Assembly: GCF_009455685.1 (NCBI RefSeq)
Contig: NZ_QPES01000001.1
Coordinates: 372,001-436,000 of the forward strand
Direction of reading: 5' to 3'
DNA: 64,000 nucleotides
Origin: Paraburkholderia hayleyella
GTDB lineage: Bacteria > Pseudomonadota > Gammaproteobacteria > Burkholderiales > Burkholderiaceae
How positions within the stretch are numbered: position 1 is the stretch's first letter; the number at the start of each line of letters is the position of its first letter. This document shows, one piece after another, positions 8,901 to 17,482 of the stretch. Below the pieces are notes generated by a model. The model ran no database searches, was not told where the DNA came from, and saw only the letters and a list, made by a program, of their open reading frames with translations. Both the position numbers and the translations under genes were made by a program.

Positions 8901-8949
8901 CGGCTGAAATAGCCGTCATGATCCGCGTCTGGTGTCACAGGCGCGGATC
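8901..8949 (+). terminator. Paired inverted repeats after DUF3443 copy 2
   Basis: Same two-hairpin arrangement as after copy 1: stems 8901-8905/8911-8915 and 8920-8931/8938-8949. No T-run follows. Confidence 0.5.
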
Positions 8950-9317
8950 AGCATCAATCTTCCCCATCTTCATCCGGCGTTATCCGCCGAAATCCCCTCT
9001 ATTTTTCTGCGCCGGTTACAGCTTGTGCTGAGCCGTACCATGGCTGCAACGATCATGTCCAACGTCACAAATGAGGTGTCCGGATGCGCATGCTGTGTCC
9101 GGAGCAGATCGGATAAATAATCAGGCATACTGCGCGTCCCAAGCGTAAGTGTATGAGCGATCTTATTTTCCTGAATTGCTCATTATCTTAAAAATAAGAT
9201 GTCCTGTATGTGGCGGAATCCGTGCAAGGTGGGATGCGCTGCATTGGCTTGAATCATCCGGTTTGAGGCTGCCTTATTGGGACGGCCCGAGCCATAGTCG
9301 AATGAAAGAGGTTTGTT
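8950..9317. other. Intergenic segment between array units 2 and 3
   Basis: A near copy of the gap before unit 2, differing by scattered single bases. No supported gene. It probably carries the promoter for unit 3, but I cannot point to clear -35/-10 boxes. Confidence 0.6.
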
Positions 9318-9845
9318 ATGTTCAGTTATTCCGGTCGCATCGCCGTACGGGCGATGCTGGGTGTGTCAAGTGCGCTCTTGCTCATTCAGCCCGTCTGGGC
9401 GGAGCTTGGCGGTAGTCCGATGGCACTGTCTGCTGGTGCGACCAGTGTTAATTTGCCGTCCCCGGCGAAGCGCGTGGCGTCGGTTGCCGCCCATGCCGCT
9501 GGGACGTCTGCACCCCAGGCGGCCGCGTCATTTACCGTGCGCGAGACCACGCTGGCGACAGGCACCGTGGTGCGCGAATACATCAGCGCCTCGGGCACGG
9601 TGTTTGGCCTGAGCTGGAGCGGGCCGAGGATGCCTGATTTGCGTAGCTTGCTGGGCCAGTATTTTCCGCAGTATGTCGCGGAGGTCGAGGCCATGCGCGC
9701 ACAGCGTGGCGGCGGGCTTGGGCCGGCGCTTGTCGATCTGAAGGGGCTGGTGGTGCACTCCGGTGGCCATATGGGTGCTTTTTCGGGGCAGGCCTGGGTA
9801 CCCCAGGCGCTGCCTGCTGGTTTTAGTAGTGCTGCTATTCAGTGA
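9318..9845 (+). CDS. DUF2844-type secreted protein, copy 3
   Basis: Third copy of the 175-residue secreted protein, with the same signal peptide and motifs as copy 2 and only two residue differences by my reading. The upstream 430 bases and the first part of the following lipoprotein gene are also nearly identical to unit 2, so unit 3 and unit 2 share a recent common origin. It lies 17 bases upstream of its lipoprotein partner. Confidence 0.82.
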   Translation: MFSYSGRIAVRAMLGVSSALLLIQPVWAELGGSPMALSAGATSVNLPSPAKRVASVAAHAAGTSAPQAAASFTVRETTLATGTVVREYISASGTVFGLSWSGPRMPDLRSLLGQYFPQYVAEVEAMRAQRGGGLGPALVDLKGLVVHSGGHMGAFSGQAWVPQALPAGFSSAAIQ

Positions 9846-9862
9846 TGTAAAGGAAACCTGCC

Positions 9863-11131
9863 ATGTTATTCACAACACATTTTAAACAGTTCGCATCGGT
9901 GCTTTCCTGTGTGGCGCTGCTGTCACTCGCCGCTTGCGGCAGTAGCGAGAGCACAGGCCTTGGCGATAGCCAAGATGGCATTAATTCATTGCCCGCCGGG
10001 CCGACGATGCAACCTGTCGCCGCAACTGCGTCGAATACGGTACCGATCACCGTCAATGCGGGATCGGCCAAAAATATCAACGTGCCAATGGTCAGCGTGA
10101 CGGTCTGTGCGTCAGGCTCAACGAGCGATTGCCAAACGATCGACAACATCCTTCTAGACACGGGCTCTGACGGTTTGCGGGTTATGTCGTCAGCGCTGAA
10201 CTCATCGTTGAGCGCTGCGCTGCCGCACGCTACATCGGAGGCAGGGCCGTTAGCACAATGTGCGAACTTTGCATCGGGTTACATGTGGGGTACGGTGCGC
10301 ACGGTCGACGTGAAAATCGGTGGTGAGACCGCCTCGGGCATTCCGATTCAGGTGGTGGGAGATTTGCCGGAGTCCAGCGTGCCGGAAAATGGTTGTGCGA
10401 ATGGCCCAGCAGTGAAAACGGCCAAGGATCTGGGCGCGAACGGTATTCTGGGTATGGGTACGAGGTACAACGATTGCGGCGAAAAATGTCTCAGCGAGTC
10501 GGACAGCGAGTATTACGCTTGCGATGAGGGTGCCGAGTGCGCCCAGGCAGCGGTGCCCTTGGCGCAGCAACTGAGCAATCCGGTGCGGCATTTCGCGGTG
10601 AACAATAATGGCATGATTCTTCAGTTGCCGCCGGTTCCGAACCGGGGTGCGGCATCGGTGACTGGAACATTAGTGTTCGGAATCAATACTCAGCCGAATA
10701 ACGCGTTGAATGCCACAACCCAGCTTTATACCAATGGGGTGGGTAATTTGCCGGGTAGCTTGTTCAACGGCAAGCAGGTTAACGCGTTTTTTGATAGTGG
10801 TGCGTATGTCAATTTCTTTACCGACGATTCGTTGACGAAGTGCAGCGGAAAGGAGGCTGATTTTTATTGCCCGGCGAAGCCACAAACCCGAAGCGTCACC
10901 CTTGTGGGGCAGAACGGTACGACAGGCAATGTGAGCTTTAACGTTGCCAGCGCTTCGACCTTGTTCAAACAAGGGGCAAACGTCGCATTTAATAACCTGG
11001 CGGGCCCGTCGGGTGCTGACAAGCTGGATTGGTTTGCTCTGGGCTTGCCGTTTTTCTTCGGACGTCATGTTTATTTCGGTATGGACCAGAGCGACACTCC
11101 GGATGGCAAAGGGCCCTATGTCGCGTTTTAA
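9863..11131 (+). CDS. DUF3443-type lipoprotein with DTG/DSG motifs, copy 3
   Basis: A 422-residue paralogue. Lipobox LAAC (Cys25); first motif ILLDTGSDGLRV (Asp99), which has Asp where copies 1 and 2 have Tyr after the motif; turn NGILGMG; second motif AFFDSGAYVNFF (Asp311); LGLPFFFGRHVYF near the end. The central part is distinct from copy 2 although both ends are almost the same. The 3' flank carries a hairpin pair like the other copies. It is followed by flhB, so the array interrupts what would otherwise be cheZ-flhB adjacency. Confidence 0.82.
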   Translation: MLFTTHFKQFASVLSCVALLSLAACGSSESTGLGDSQDGINSLPAGPTMQPVAATASNTVPITVNAGSAKNINVPMVSVTVCASGSTSDCQTIDNILLDTGSDGLRVMSSALNSSLSAALPHATSEAGPLAQCANFASGYMWGTVRTVDVKIGGETASGIPIQVVGDLPESSVPENGCANGPAVKTAKDLGANGILGMGTRYNDCGEKCLSESDSEYYACDEGAECAQAAVPLAQQLSNPVRHFAVNNNGMILQLPPVPNRGAASVTGTLVFGINTQPNNALNATTQLYTNGVGNLPGSLFNGKQVNAFFDSGAYVNFFTDDSLTKCSGKEADFYCPAKPQTRSVTLVGQNGTTGNVSFNVASASTLFKQGANVAFNNLAGPSGADKLDWFALGLPFFFGRHVYFGMDQSDTPDGKGPYVAF

Positions 11132-11150
11132 TTTTTAATGTCTGCATGAC

Positions 11151-11199
11151 CGGCTGAAATAGCCGGAATGATCCGCGCCTGTGATCGCAGGCGTGGATC
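11151..11199 (+). terminator. Paired inverted repeats after DUF3443 copy 3
   Basis: Hairpins at 11151-11155/11161-11165 and 11170-11181/11188-11199 (12-bp stem with one G-U pair, six-base gap). The second stem is followed by a T/C-rich stretch (ATCCTCATCTTCTGCTTCTT), a better terminator context than in the other two copies. Confidence 0.55.
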
Positions 11200-11405
11200 A
11201 TCCTCATCTTCTGCTTCTTCCCCATTCTCTTCCCCCGCCGCTTCAACCCGGCGTGATCCGCCGAAATACCCCCTTTTTCCTGTCCTGATCCGTCAATGGC
11301 TGGCGCTACGGCGCGGCAATAATCGCTGCTATTCAAACTGGCGGCATGCCGCGATCGTGTTTCTGGAACCTTTAAACGGGTTCCCGAGCGCGCCTGGAGA
11401 GCCTG

Positions 11406-12622
11406 GTGGCAGAGGACAGCGACCTCGAAAAAACCGAATCAGCCACCCCCGGCGTCTTGAGAAAGCCCGGGAGGAAGGCCAAGTCGTGCGCTCGCGCGAA
11501 CTGACGTCGTTCGCGCTGCTCTCGGCGGGCTTTTTGGGCATGTGGGCGCTGGCGGTACCTATCGGCGAGCATTTTCAACTGATGCTGCGCCAGGCATTCA
11601 GCTTCAATCACGCGACTGTATTTGATACTCACCGGATGCTCTCGGATGCCGCGCTGATCAGCCGCGAAGGGTTGCTGGCGTTGTTGCCGGTCCTCGCCTT
11701 GACGGGCGCGGCGGCGCTTTTCGCTCCGATTGCGCTGGGCGGATGGCTGATTTCCGCCAAATCGCTCGAGCCGAAATTCAGCCGCCTCAATCCCATCGCG
11801 GGGCTGGGCCGCATGTTTTCGATCAACGGGCCCGTGCAACTGGGTATGTCGCTGGCCAAGACGCTGGTGGTGGGCGGTATTGGCAGTTGGGCGCTCTGGC
11901 AGCGCAAGGAAGACCTGCTCGGCCTGGTGACTCAGCCGGTCGATATGGCACTGGCGAATGCCGGCCATTTGATTGCTGTGTGCTGCGCGTTGACGGTTGC
12001 GGGCATGTTCTTCGTCGCGGCGCTGGATGTGCCGTATCAGCTTTGGCAGCACAGCAAGAAACTGCGCATGACAAAAGAAGAAGTCAAACGCGAGCACCGC
12101 GAAAACGAAGGCGACCCGCATGTGAAAGGCCGTATCCGGGCGCAGCAGCGAGCGATGGCGCGGCGCCGGATGATGACGCATGTGCCGCAGGCCGATGTGG
12201 TGGTGACCAATCCGACGCATTTCGCGGTGGCGCTGCAGTACACCGATGGCGAGATGCGCGCACCGAAGGTCGTGGCCAAGGGCGTGAACCTGGTCGCGGC
12301 GCGCATCCGCGAACTCGCTGTCGAACATCAGGTGCCGTTGCTCGAAGCACCCCCCCTCGCGCGTGCGCTCTATCACAACGTGGACATTGGCCATGAGATT
12401 CCTGGCCCGCTCTATGGGGCGGTGGCCGAGGTGCTTGCCTGGGTGTATCAGTTGCGCCGCTTCGATACCGAAGGGGGTGACGCACCACGCGCTCCCACGC
12501 ATCTGGACGTTCCCGCCGAGCTGGATCAGGGCGGAGTGACAGAAGAAGACGCGCGCACGGAAGAGGAAGAGGCGCTCGCCACCGAGGCAGCCGCATCCGC
12601 TAACCGGAGTTCAGCGGCATGA
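11406..12622 (+). CDS. flhB: Flagellar export switch protein FlhB (frameshifted near the start as sequenced)
   Basis: FlhB is the membrane export-gate subunit that self-cleaves to switch from hook to filament substrates. The body is intact: membrane segments, then NPTH with Asn at residue 269 if the frame is restored, exactly the cleavage position of Salmonella FlhB. The natural start is GTG 11406 with GGAGA at 11396-11400, giving VAEDSDLEKTESATP. At the C5 run 11446-11450 one base is missing: the expected RRLEKAREEGQ continues only in another frame, and the original frame stops at 11502-11504. Either this is a sequencing or assembly error, or FlhB is made only by frameshifting or reversion. 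The 3' end overlaps flhA as ATGA. Confidence 0.88.
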
Positions 12623-14715
12623 ACGTGCGTGCAGGCTTTTTCGCCCGTCGTCCCGACGCGTTAGGTGGGGCCAGCTTGCGCGCCCTCGCGGGGCCGGTGC
12701 TGATCTGCATGATCCTCGGCATGATGATCCTGCCGTTGCCGCCATTTCTGCTGGACTTGCTGTTCACCTTCAACATCGCGCTTTCCGTGATGGTGCTGCT
12801 GGTCAGCATGTACACGATGAAGCCGCTCGATTTCGCCGCGTTTCCCAGTGTGTTGCTGTTTTCGACCTTGCTGCGCCTGTCGCTCAACGTTGCCTCGACG
12901 CGTGTCGTGCTGCTTGAGGGCCATACCGGGCCCGACGCCGCGGGTCAGGTAATCGAGGCGTTTGGTCACTTTCTGGTGGGCGGCAACTTCGCCGTGGGGA
13001 TCGTGGTGTTTGTGATCCTGATGCTGATCAACTTCATGGTCATTACCAAGGGCGCCGGACGGATCGCCGAAGTGTCCGCGCGCTTCACGCTCGACGCGAT
13101 GCCCGGCAAGCAGATGGCCATCGACGCGGATCTCAACGCGGGTCTGATCAACGAAGACCAGGCACGCAAGCGGCGTCTGGAAGTGGCGCAGGAAGCCGAG
13201 TTCTACGGCTCGATGGATGGTGCAAGCAAGTTCGTGCGTGGCGATGCGATCGCGGGCCTGCTCATCATGCTGATCAATATCATCGGCGGGCTGATTGTCG
13301 GCATGGTGCAGCACGACATGGATTTCGCCGCAGCGGGCCGCAATTACACGCTGCTGACGATCGGCGATGGGCTGGTGGCGCAGATTCCATCGCTGGTGAT
13401 CTCGACTGCGGCCGGGGTGATCGTCTCGCGCGTGGCCACCAACGAAGATATCGGCACGCAACTCACCGGCCAGCTTTTCACCAATCCGCGTGTGCTGATG
13501 ATTACCGGCTGCATTCTGGTGCTGATGGGCCTGATTCCGGGCATGCCGCATTTTGCGTTTTTGCTGCTGGGTGGCGGCGCGATCCAGCTAGGCCGGGTGA
13601 TGCAACGCAAGGCCGCGCAGCGCGCCATCGAACCCACGCTCGCGGAGATTCCGCCTGCGGTGCTCGATTCGGCAGAGCGCAACGAAGCGAGCTGGGATGA
13701 CGTGACGATGATCGATCCGCTGGGGCTGGAAGTAGGCTACGGCTTGATCCAGCTGGTGGACGCACAATCCGATGGCGAGTTGCTGAAACGGATCAAGGGC
13801 ATTCGCAAGAAGTTCGCGCAAGAGATCGGTTTTCTGCCACCCGTGATTCATATCCGCGACAATCTCGAGCTGCGTCCCAACGGTTACCGCATCGCGCTCA
13901 AAGGCGTGGAGATAGGTTCGGGCGAAGCGTTTCCGGGGCAGTGGCTGGCGATTAATCCCGGGCAGGTCAGCGCGGCGCTGCCCGGGGCGATGACGACCGA
14001 TCCAGCGTTTGGTCTGCCCGCGGTCTGGATTGATATCTCGCGGCGCGAAGAGGCTCAGGTGTATGGCTACACCGTGGTCGATGCCAGCACCGTGGTGGCC
14101 ACGCATCTGAATCATCTGGTGGTCACGCATGCCTCGGAGTTGCTCGGCCGTCACGAGGTCCAGTCGCTGCTAGACCGGGTGGCCAAAGACAGCCCGTCAC
14201 TGGTGGAAGAACTGGTGCCGAAGGCGCTATCGCTGACGACCTTGCAAAAAGTGCTGCAAAACCTGCTCGAAGAAGGGGTGCCGATCCGCGATATGCGTTC
14301 GATTCTCGAAGCACTGGCCGAACACGCACCCAAACTCAACGATGCCCATGAACTCACCGCTGCTGTCCGGCTGGCGCTGGGGCGAGCGATTACACAGCAA
14401 TGGTTTCCCGGTAACGGCGAGATGCAGGTGATCGGGCTCGATTCGAACCTGGAGCGTGTGTTGTCGCAAGCGCTATCGACGGGGCCGCACCCCGGCCTCG
14501 AACCCGGTCTTGCGCATAGCTTGCTGAACGAAGCGCAAAAAGCATTGATGTATCAGCAGGGCATGGGCTTGCCACCGGTATTGCTGGTGCAGCATGCATT
14601 GCGCCCGATGCTCGCGCGTTTCTTGCGGCGTAGTTTGCCGCAACTGAAAGTGCTCTCGTATGCCGAGGTGCCCGATACGCGCTCGATCAAGATTTCGACC
14701 TTGATCGGCGGCTGA
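12619..14715 (+). CDS. flhA: Flagellar export gate protein FlhA
   Basis: FlhA forms the nonameric ring of the flagellar type III export gate. The 698-residue length is normal. The N-terminal half is membrane-embedded, with LLRLSLNVASTRVVLL and the conserved cytoplasmic loop containing ITKGAGRIAEVSARFTLDAM and KQMAIDADL. The C-terminal half is the soluble substrate-docking domain with EVGYGLIQLVD and a final PDTRSIKISTLIGG. The ATG overlaps the flhB stop, and the two genes are one unit. No defects seen. Confidence 0.97.
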   Translation: MNVRAGFFARRPDALGGASLRALAGPVLICMILGMMILPLPPFLLDLLFTFNIALSVMVLLVSMYTMKPLDFAAFPSVLLFSTLLRLSLNVASTRVVLLEGHTGPDAAGQVIEAFGHFLVGGNFAVGIVVFVILMLINFMVITKGAGRIAEVSARFTLDAMPGKQMAIDADLNAGLINEDQARKRRLEVAQEAEFYGSMDGASKFVRGDAIAGLLIMLINIIGGLIVGMVQHDMDFAAAGRNYTLLTIGDGLVAQIPSLVISTAAGVIVSRVATNEDIGTQLTGQLFTNPRVLMITGCILVLMGLIPGMPHFAFLLLGGGAIQLGRVMQRKAAQRAIEPTLAEIPPAVLDSAERNEASWDDVTMIDPLGLEVGYGLIQLVDAQSDGELLKRIKGIRKKFAQEIGFLPPVIHIRDNLELRPNGYRIALKGVEIGSGEAFPGQWLAINPGQVSAALPGAMTTDPAFGLPAVWIDISRREEAQVYGYTVVDASTVVATHLNHLVVTHASELLGRHEVQSLLDRVAKDSPSLVEELVPKALSLTTLQKVLQNLLEEGVPIRDMRSILEALAEHAPKLNDAHELTAAVRLALGRAITQQWFPGNGEMQVIGLDSNLERVLSQALSTGPHPGLEPGLAHSLLNEAQKALMYQQGMGLPPVLLVQHALRPMLARFLRRSLPQLKVLSYAEVPDTRSIKISTLIGG

Positions 14716-14852
14716 GCACACGCGCTGAATTGCCCGAATTGCCCGCGTTTCCCCATCCTGATCCGGCAATCGCCCAAAGGCATGCCGCGAAATAATCGGG
14801 TTCATGGGAAGCGGTATCTTGCCGGCCCGCTCAACCGCATCGGGAGGCCAGT

Positions 14853-16547
14853 TTGAACATTCGTAAATTTGTCGGGGCGACGAGCCGTGACGCTCTACGG
14901 CTTGTGCGCGAAGCACTGGGCGCAGATGCCGTCGTGCTGTCGAACCGGACGCGTGACGATGGCTCGGTGGAGATCGCCGCAATGGCAGCGGGTGATCTGG
15001 CGACACTCACGCCACCAGGGGCAGCGGTGGCGTCCCAGTTCTCTCCAGCCCCTGTTATGCAGACCGCCGCCGCAGCGCCTGCCGCACGCCCCAATCCTTA
15101 TGCCAGCGGGATGCCCGATGTGTTCGCCTCGGTGTTTGGCGCGAGTGCCGAACTGGCCAGCGAAGCATCAGCCGATGCTCTGCCGCAAGCGCGTGCTGCG
15201 CTGCCAGGTCAGAGCGCTCGCACGATGGCCGAAGCGAACCCCTGGTTGAGCGATTACGCACAAGCGTCTCCTGCGGAGCAGCCTGCGCATGTGGTGGGCA
15301 AACACGCCTCGTCGATCACGCCGGCCGATGCCGTCCGCAAAGGCTTGGGCGCACCGGGCGAACGCATCAGCGTGGCATCGTCGGTTGCGGCAAGCGAGAC
15401 ACCCGGATGGGCCCGTGAGGCTGCGCAGCGCGCGGCCCAGCGTGCCGCCCAACGCGCCACGCCTGATGACTCGGGCGGCTCTGAACCCCGTATCCCGGCG
15501 CATGCCTCTGCTGCCAGCCCGTCAGTTGCCGCGGTGAGCGAAGCCATCAAGACGCGCATGGAGCAAGTGGTGAACGACACCGTGATGCATGAGCTGGCGT
15601 CGATGCGCGAGATGATGGAAACGCATTTTGCTGGTCTGCAATGGGCGGAGCGTCAGCGCCGCAGCCCGATGCATGCTGCGCTGACACGGCAGCTTTTTGC
15701 CACGGGGTTTTCCGCACAACTGGTGCGCAAGCTGGTGGATAAGCTACCCGAGGTCGATCACCTGGACGCCGCGATGGCTTGGGTGCATTCGGTTCTTGAA
15801 ACCAATTTGCCGGTGATGGCGAACGAAGACGCGCTTCTCGAACAAGGCGGCGTATTCGCCTTGATGGGGCCGACGGGGGCGGGCAAGACCACCACCACGG
15901 CCAAACTCGCCGCGCGTTGCGTGATGCGTTTTGGCGCGAGCAAGGTCGCGCTGCTGACGACGGACAGTTACCGCATCGGCGGACACGAACAGCTGCGCAT
16001 CTACGGACGCATTCTGGGCGTCGCCGTCCATGCAGTGAAAGACACCGCCGATTTACAGCTCGCGCTCTCTGAGTTGCGCAACAAGCACATCGTGCTGATC
16101 GACACGATTGGCATGAGCCAGCGCGACCGCCTGGTTGCGGAGCAGATTGCCATGCTGTGCAACGCTGGACGACGCGTGCAGCGTTTGCTTTTGCTCAATG
16201 CGACGAGCCATGGCGACACGCTCAATGAAGTGGTTCAGGCATACCAGAGCACGGACGATACCGAACCGCTCGCAGGCTGCATTCTGACGAAGCTCGACGA
16301 AGCTACGCATCTGGGCAGCGCGCTTGATACCGTGATTCGCTATCGCTTGCCGGTGCATTACGTCTCGACTGGACAAAAAGTACCGGAAAACCTGTATGTC
16401 GCAACGTGCTCCTTTTTGCTGAAAAGTGCATTTTGTGTGCCGCGTGCGCACTCGCCGTTCGTTCCTGAGGACGATGATTTTCCCGGGTTGCTCTCCGAGC
16501 CTGCCGCGCGCGCAGGAGCCGATTTGCGCGAGGTTCGCTTTGGATAA
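14853..16547 (+). CDS. flhF: Flagellar SRP-like GTPase FlhF
   Basis: FlhF is an SRP-family GTPase that sets flagellar site and number. The 564-residue protein has an N-terminal B domain beginning MNIRKFVGATSRDAL, an Ala/Pro-rich linker, and a C-terminal NG domain with P-loop GPTGAGKTTTTAKLAA (near residue 339), TDSYRIGGHEQL, the G3-like DTIGMSQRD (Ile where many have Ala) and TKLDEATHLG. The start is TTG 14853 with GGGAGG at 14842-14847. flhG starts inside its last codons. Confidence 0.95.
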   Translation: MNIRKFVGATSRDALRLVREALGADAVVLSNRTRDDGSVEIAAMAAGDLATLTPPGAAVASQFSPAPVMQTAAAAPAARPNPYASGMPDVFASVFGASAELASEASADALPQARAALPGQSARTMAEANPWLSDYAQASPAEQPAHVVGKHASSITPADAVRKGLGAPGERISVASSVAASETPGWAREAAQRAAQRAAQRATPDDSGGSEPRIPAHASAASPSVAAVSEAIKTRMEQVVNDTVMHELASMREMMETHFAGLQWAERQRRSPMHAALTRQLFATGFSAQLVRKLVDKLPEVDHLDAAMAWVHSVLETNLPVMANEDALLEQGGVFALMGPTGAGKTTTTAKLAARCVMRFGASKVALLTTDSYRIGGHEQLRIYGRILGVAVHAVKDTADLQLALSELRNKHIVLIDTIGMSQRDRLVAEQIAMLCNAGRRVQRLLLLNATSHGDTLNEVVQAYQSTDDTEPLAGCILTKLDEATHLGSALDTVIRYRLPVHYVSTGQKVPENLYVATCSFLLKSAFCVPRAHSPFVPEDDDFPGLLSEPAARAGADLREVRFG

Positions 16548-17445
16548 ATACGTCGCGGACCAGGCTGAAGGATTGCGCCGGATGCTGGCCCATAGCCGCT
16601 CGCGCGTTCTCGCGGTGGTCAGTGCAACAGCGGGTGCAGGGAGCACGACGGTTGTCGTCAATCTGGCGGCGGCGCTCGCGCTCCAGGGCAAGGATGTGCT
16701 GGTGCTTGATGAGAGCGTGGGCGGGTTATCGGTGAGCGCGATGCTTGGAGGCTTGCGCGGTGTGGGCCAGGCGAATGCCGTGCTGAATGGCGAAGCCGCC
16801 TTGGAGCAGGCTGCGGCACGCCATGCGCTGGGCTTTGCGGTGCTGGCGGCGCCTCATTGCATGACGGGCATGAGGGGCATGACGGGTGAGCCCGATGCAT
16901 CTGCGGCAGCCATGGCGCCACGTTACGACGCCTTGCTGAATGGGGCGGCCGATATCGTGCTGATTGACGCCCGGCTCGACGCGCACGGCTCGCTGTCCGG
17001 GCTGGCATTGCAAGCGCATGACGTGATGCTTGTCACACGCGTAACAGCCGCTGAGATCACCGAAACCTATGCTTGCCTGAAGCGTTTGCACTACGTGCAT
17101 GGGCTCGCCCAGTTCCGGGTGCTGGCCAATCACGTGCAGCGCGCAAGCAACGCGCAAACCGCTTTCCGTAATCTCGCGGCTGTGGCGGGCCGCTATCTCG
17201 GCATCGCGCTGGGAGATGCCGGCCACATCATGAACGATACGCAGATCGCACGGGCTCTGGCGTTATCGCGTTGTCTTGTGGAGGCGTTTCCGTCGACGCT
17301 GGCCGCCGCTGCGCTGCGTCAGCTGGCGGCCATCTTGATGCACTGGCCGCAACGCGAGACGTCACTTTTGCCTCATAGGCATCACGCAGAGATTGCCGTG
17401 AGCCCGCCACGGCACGCTGGGCAACCGCTCGCGCGGCACGCCTGA
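16540..17445 (+). CDS. flhG: Flagellar number regulator FlhG/FleN-like ATPase with degenerate P-loop
   Basis: A MinD/ParA-family protein that normally works with FlhF to limit flagellar number. The 301-residue product starts at TTG 16540 (LDKYVADQAEGLRRML), overlapping flhF by eight bases with a weak GAGG at 16529-16532; a longer open frame begins at 16426 but lies within flhF. The region that should hold the deviant Walker A (GKGGVGKT) reads VSATAGAGSTTVVVNLA, so both signature lysines are missing. The Walker A' region is VLVLDES and a switch-like IVLIDARL follows. ATPase activity is therefore doubtful. fliA follows after 37 bases. Confidence 0.86.
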   Translation: MDKYVADQAEGLRRMLAHSRSRVLAVVSATAGAGSTTVVVNLAAALALQGKDVLVLDESVGGLSVSAMLGGLRGVGQANAVLNGEAALEQAAARHALGFAVLAAPHCMTGMRGMTGEPDASAAAMAPRYDALLNGAADIVLIDARLDAHGSLSGLALQAHDVMLVTRVTAAEITETYACLKRLHYVHGLAQFRVLANHVQRASNAQTAFRNLAAVAGRYLGIALGDAGHIMNDTQIARALALSRCLVEAFPSTLAAAALRQLAAILMHWPQRETSLLPHRHHAEIAVSPPRHAGQPLARHA

Positions 17446-17482
17446 GGCCGCGCGGCATACGAACCAGGGGAAGGGGAGCACG

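Larger units (their letters stand above)
4825..11199 (+). repeat. Three-unit tandem array of DUF2844-DUF3443 gene pairs
   Basis: Starts of the DUF2844 genes at 4825, 7074 and 9318 give periods of 2249 and 2244 bases. Each unit is gap, DUF2844 gene, 17-base spacer, DUF3443 gene, hairpin pair. Units 2 and 3 are near identical in the gap, the DUF2844 gene, and both ends of the DUF3443 gene, but differ in its core. Unit 1 is an older relative. Confidence 0.9.

Noticed and set aside
11168..11405. Long N-terminal extension of flhB in the downstream frame
   Set aside because: The translated extension is Ser/Pro/Arg-rich and runs through the terminator-like hairpin; the true FlhB N-terminus is in the other frame from 11406.
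16426..16539. Upstream extension of flhG
   Set aside because: It lies entirely inside flhF in another frame and adds a non-family sequence; TTG 16540 gives the usual start.
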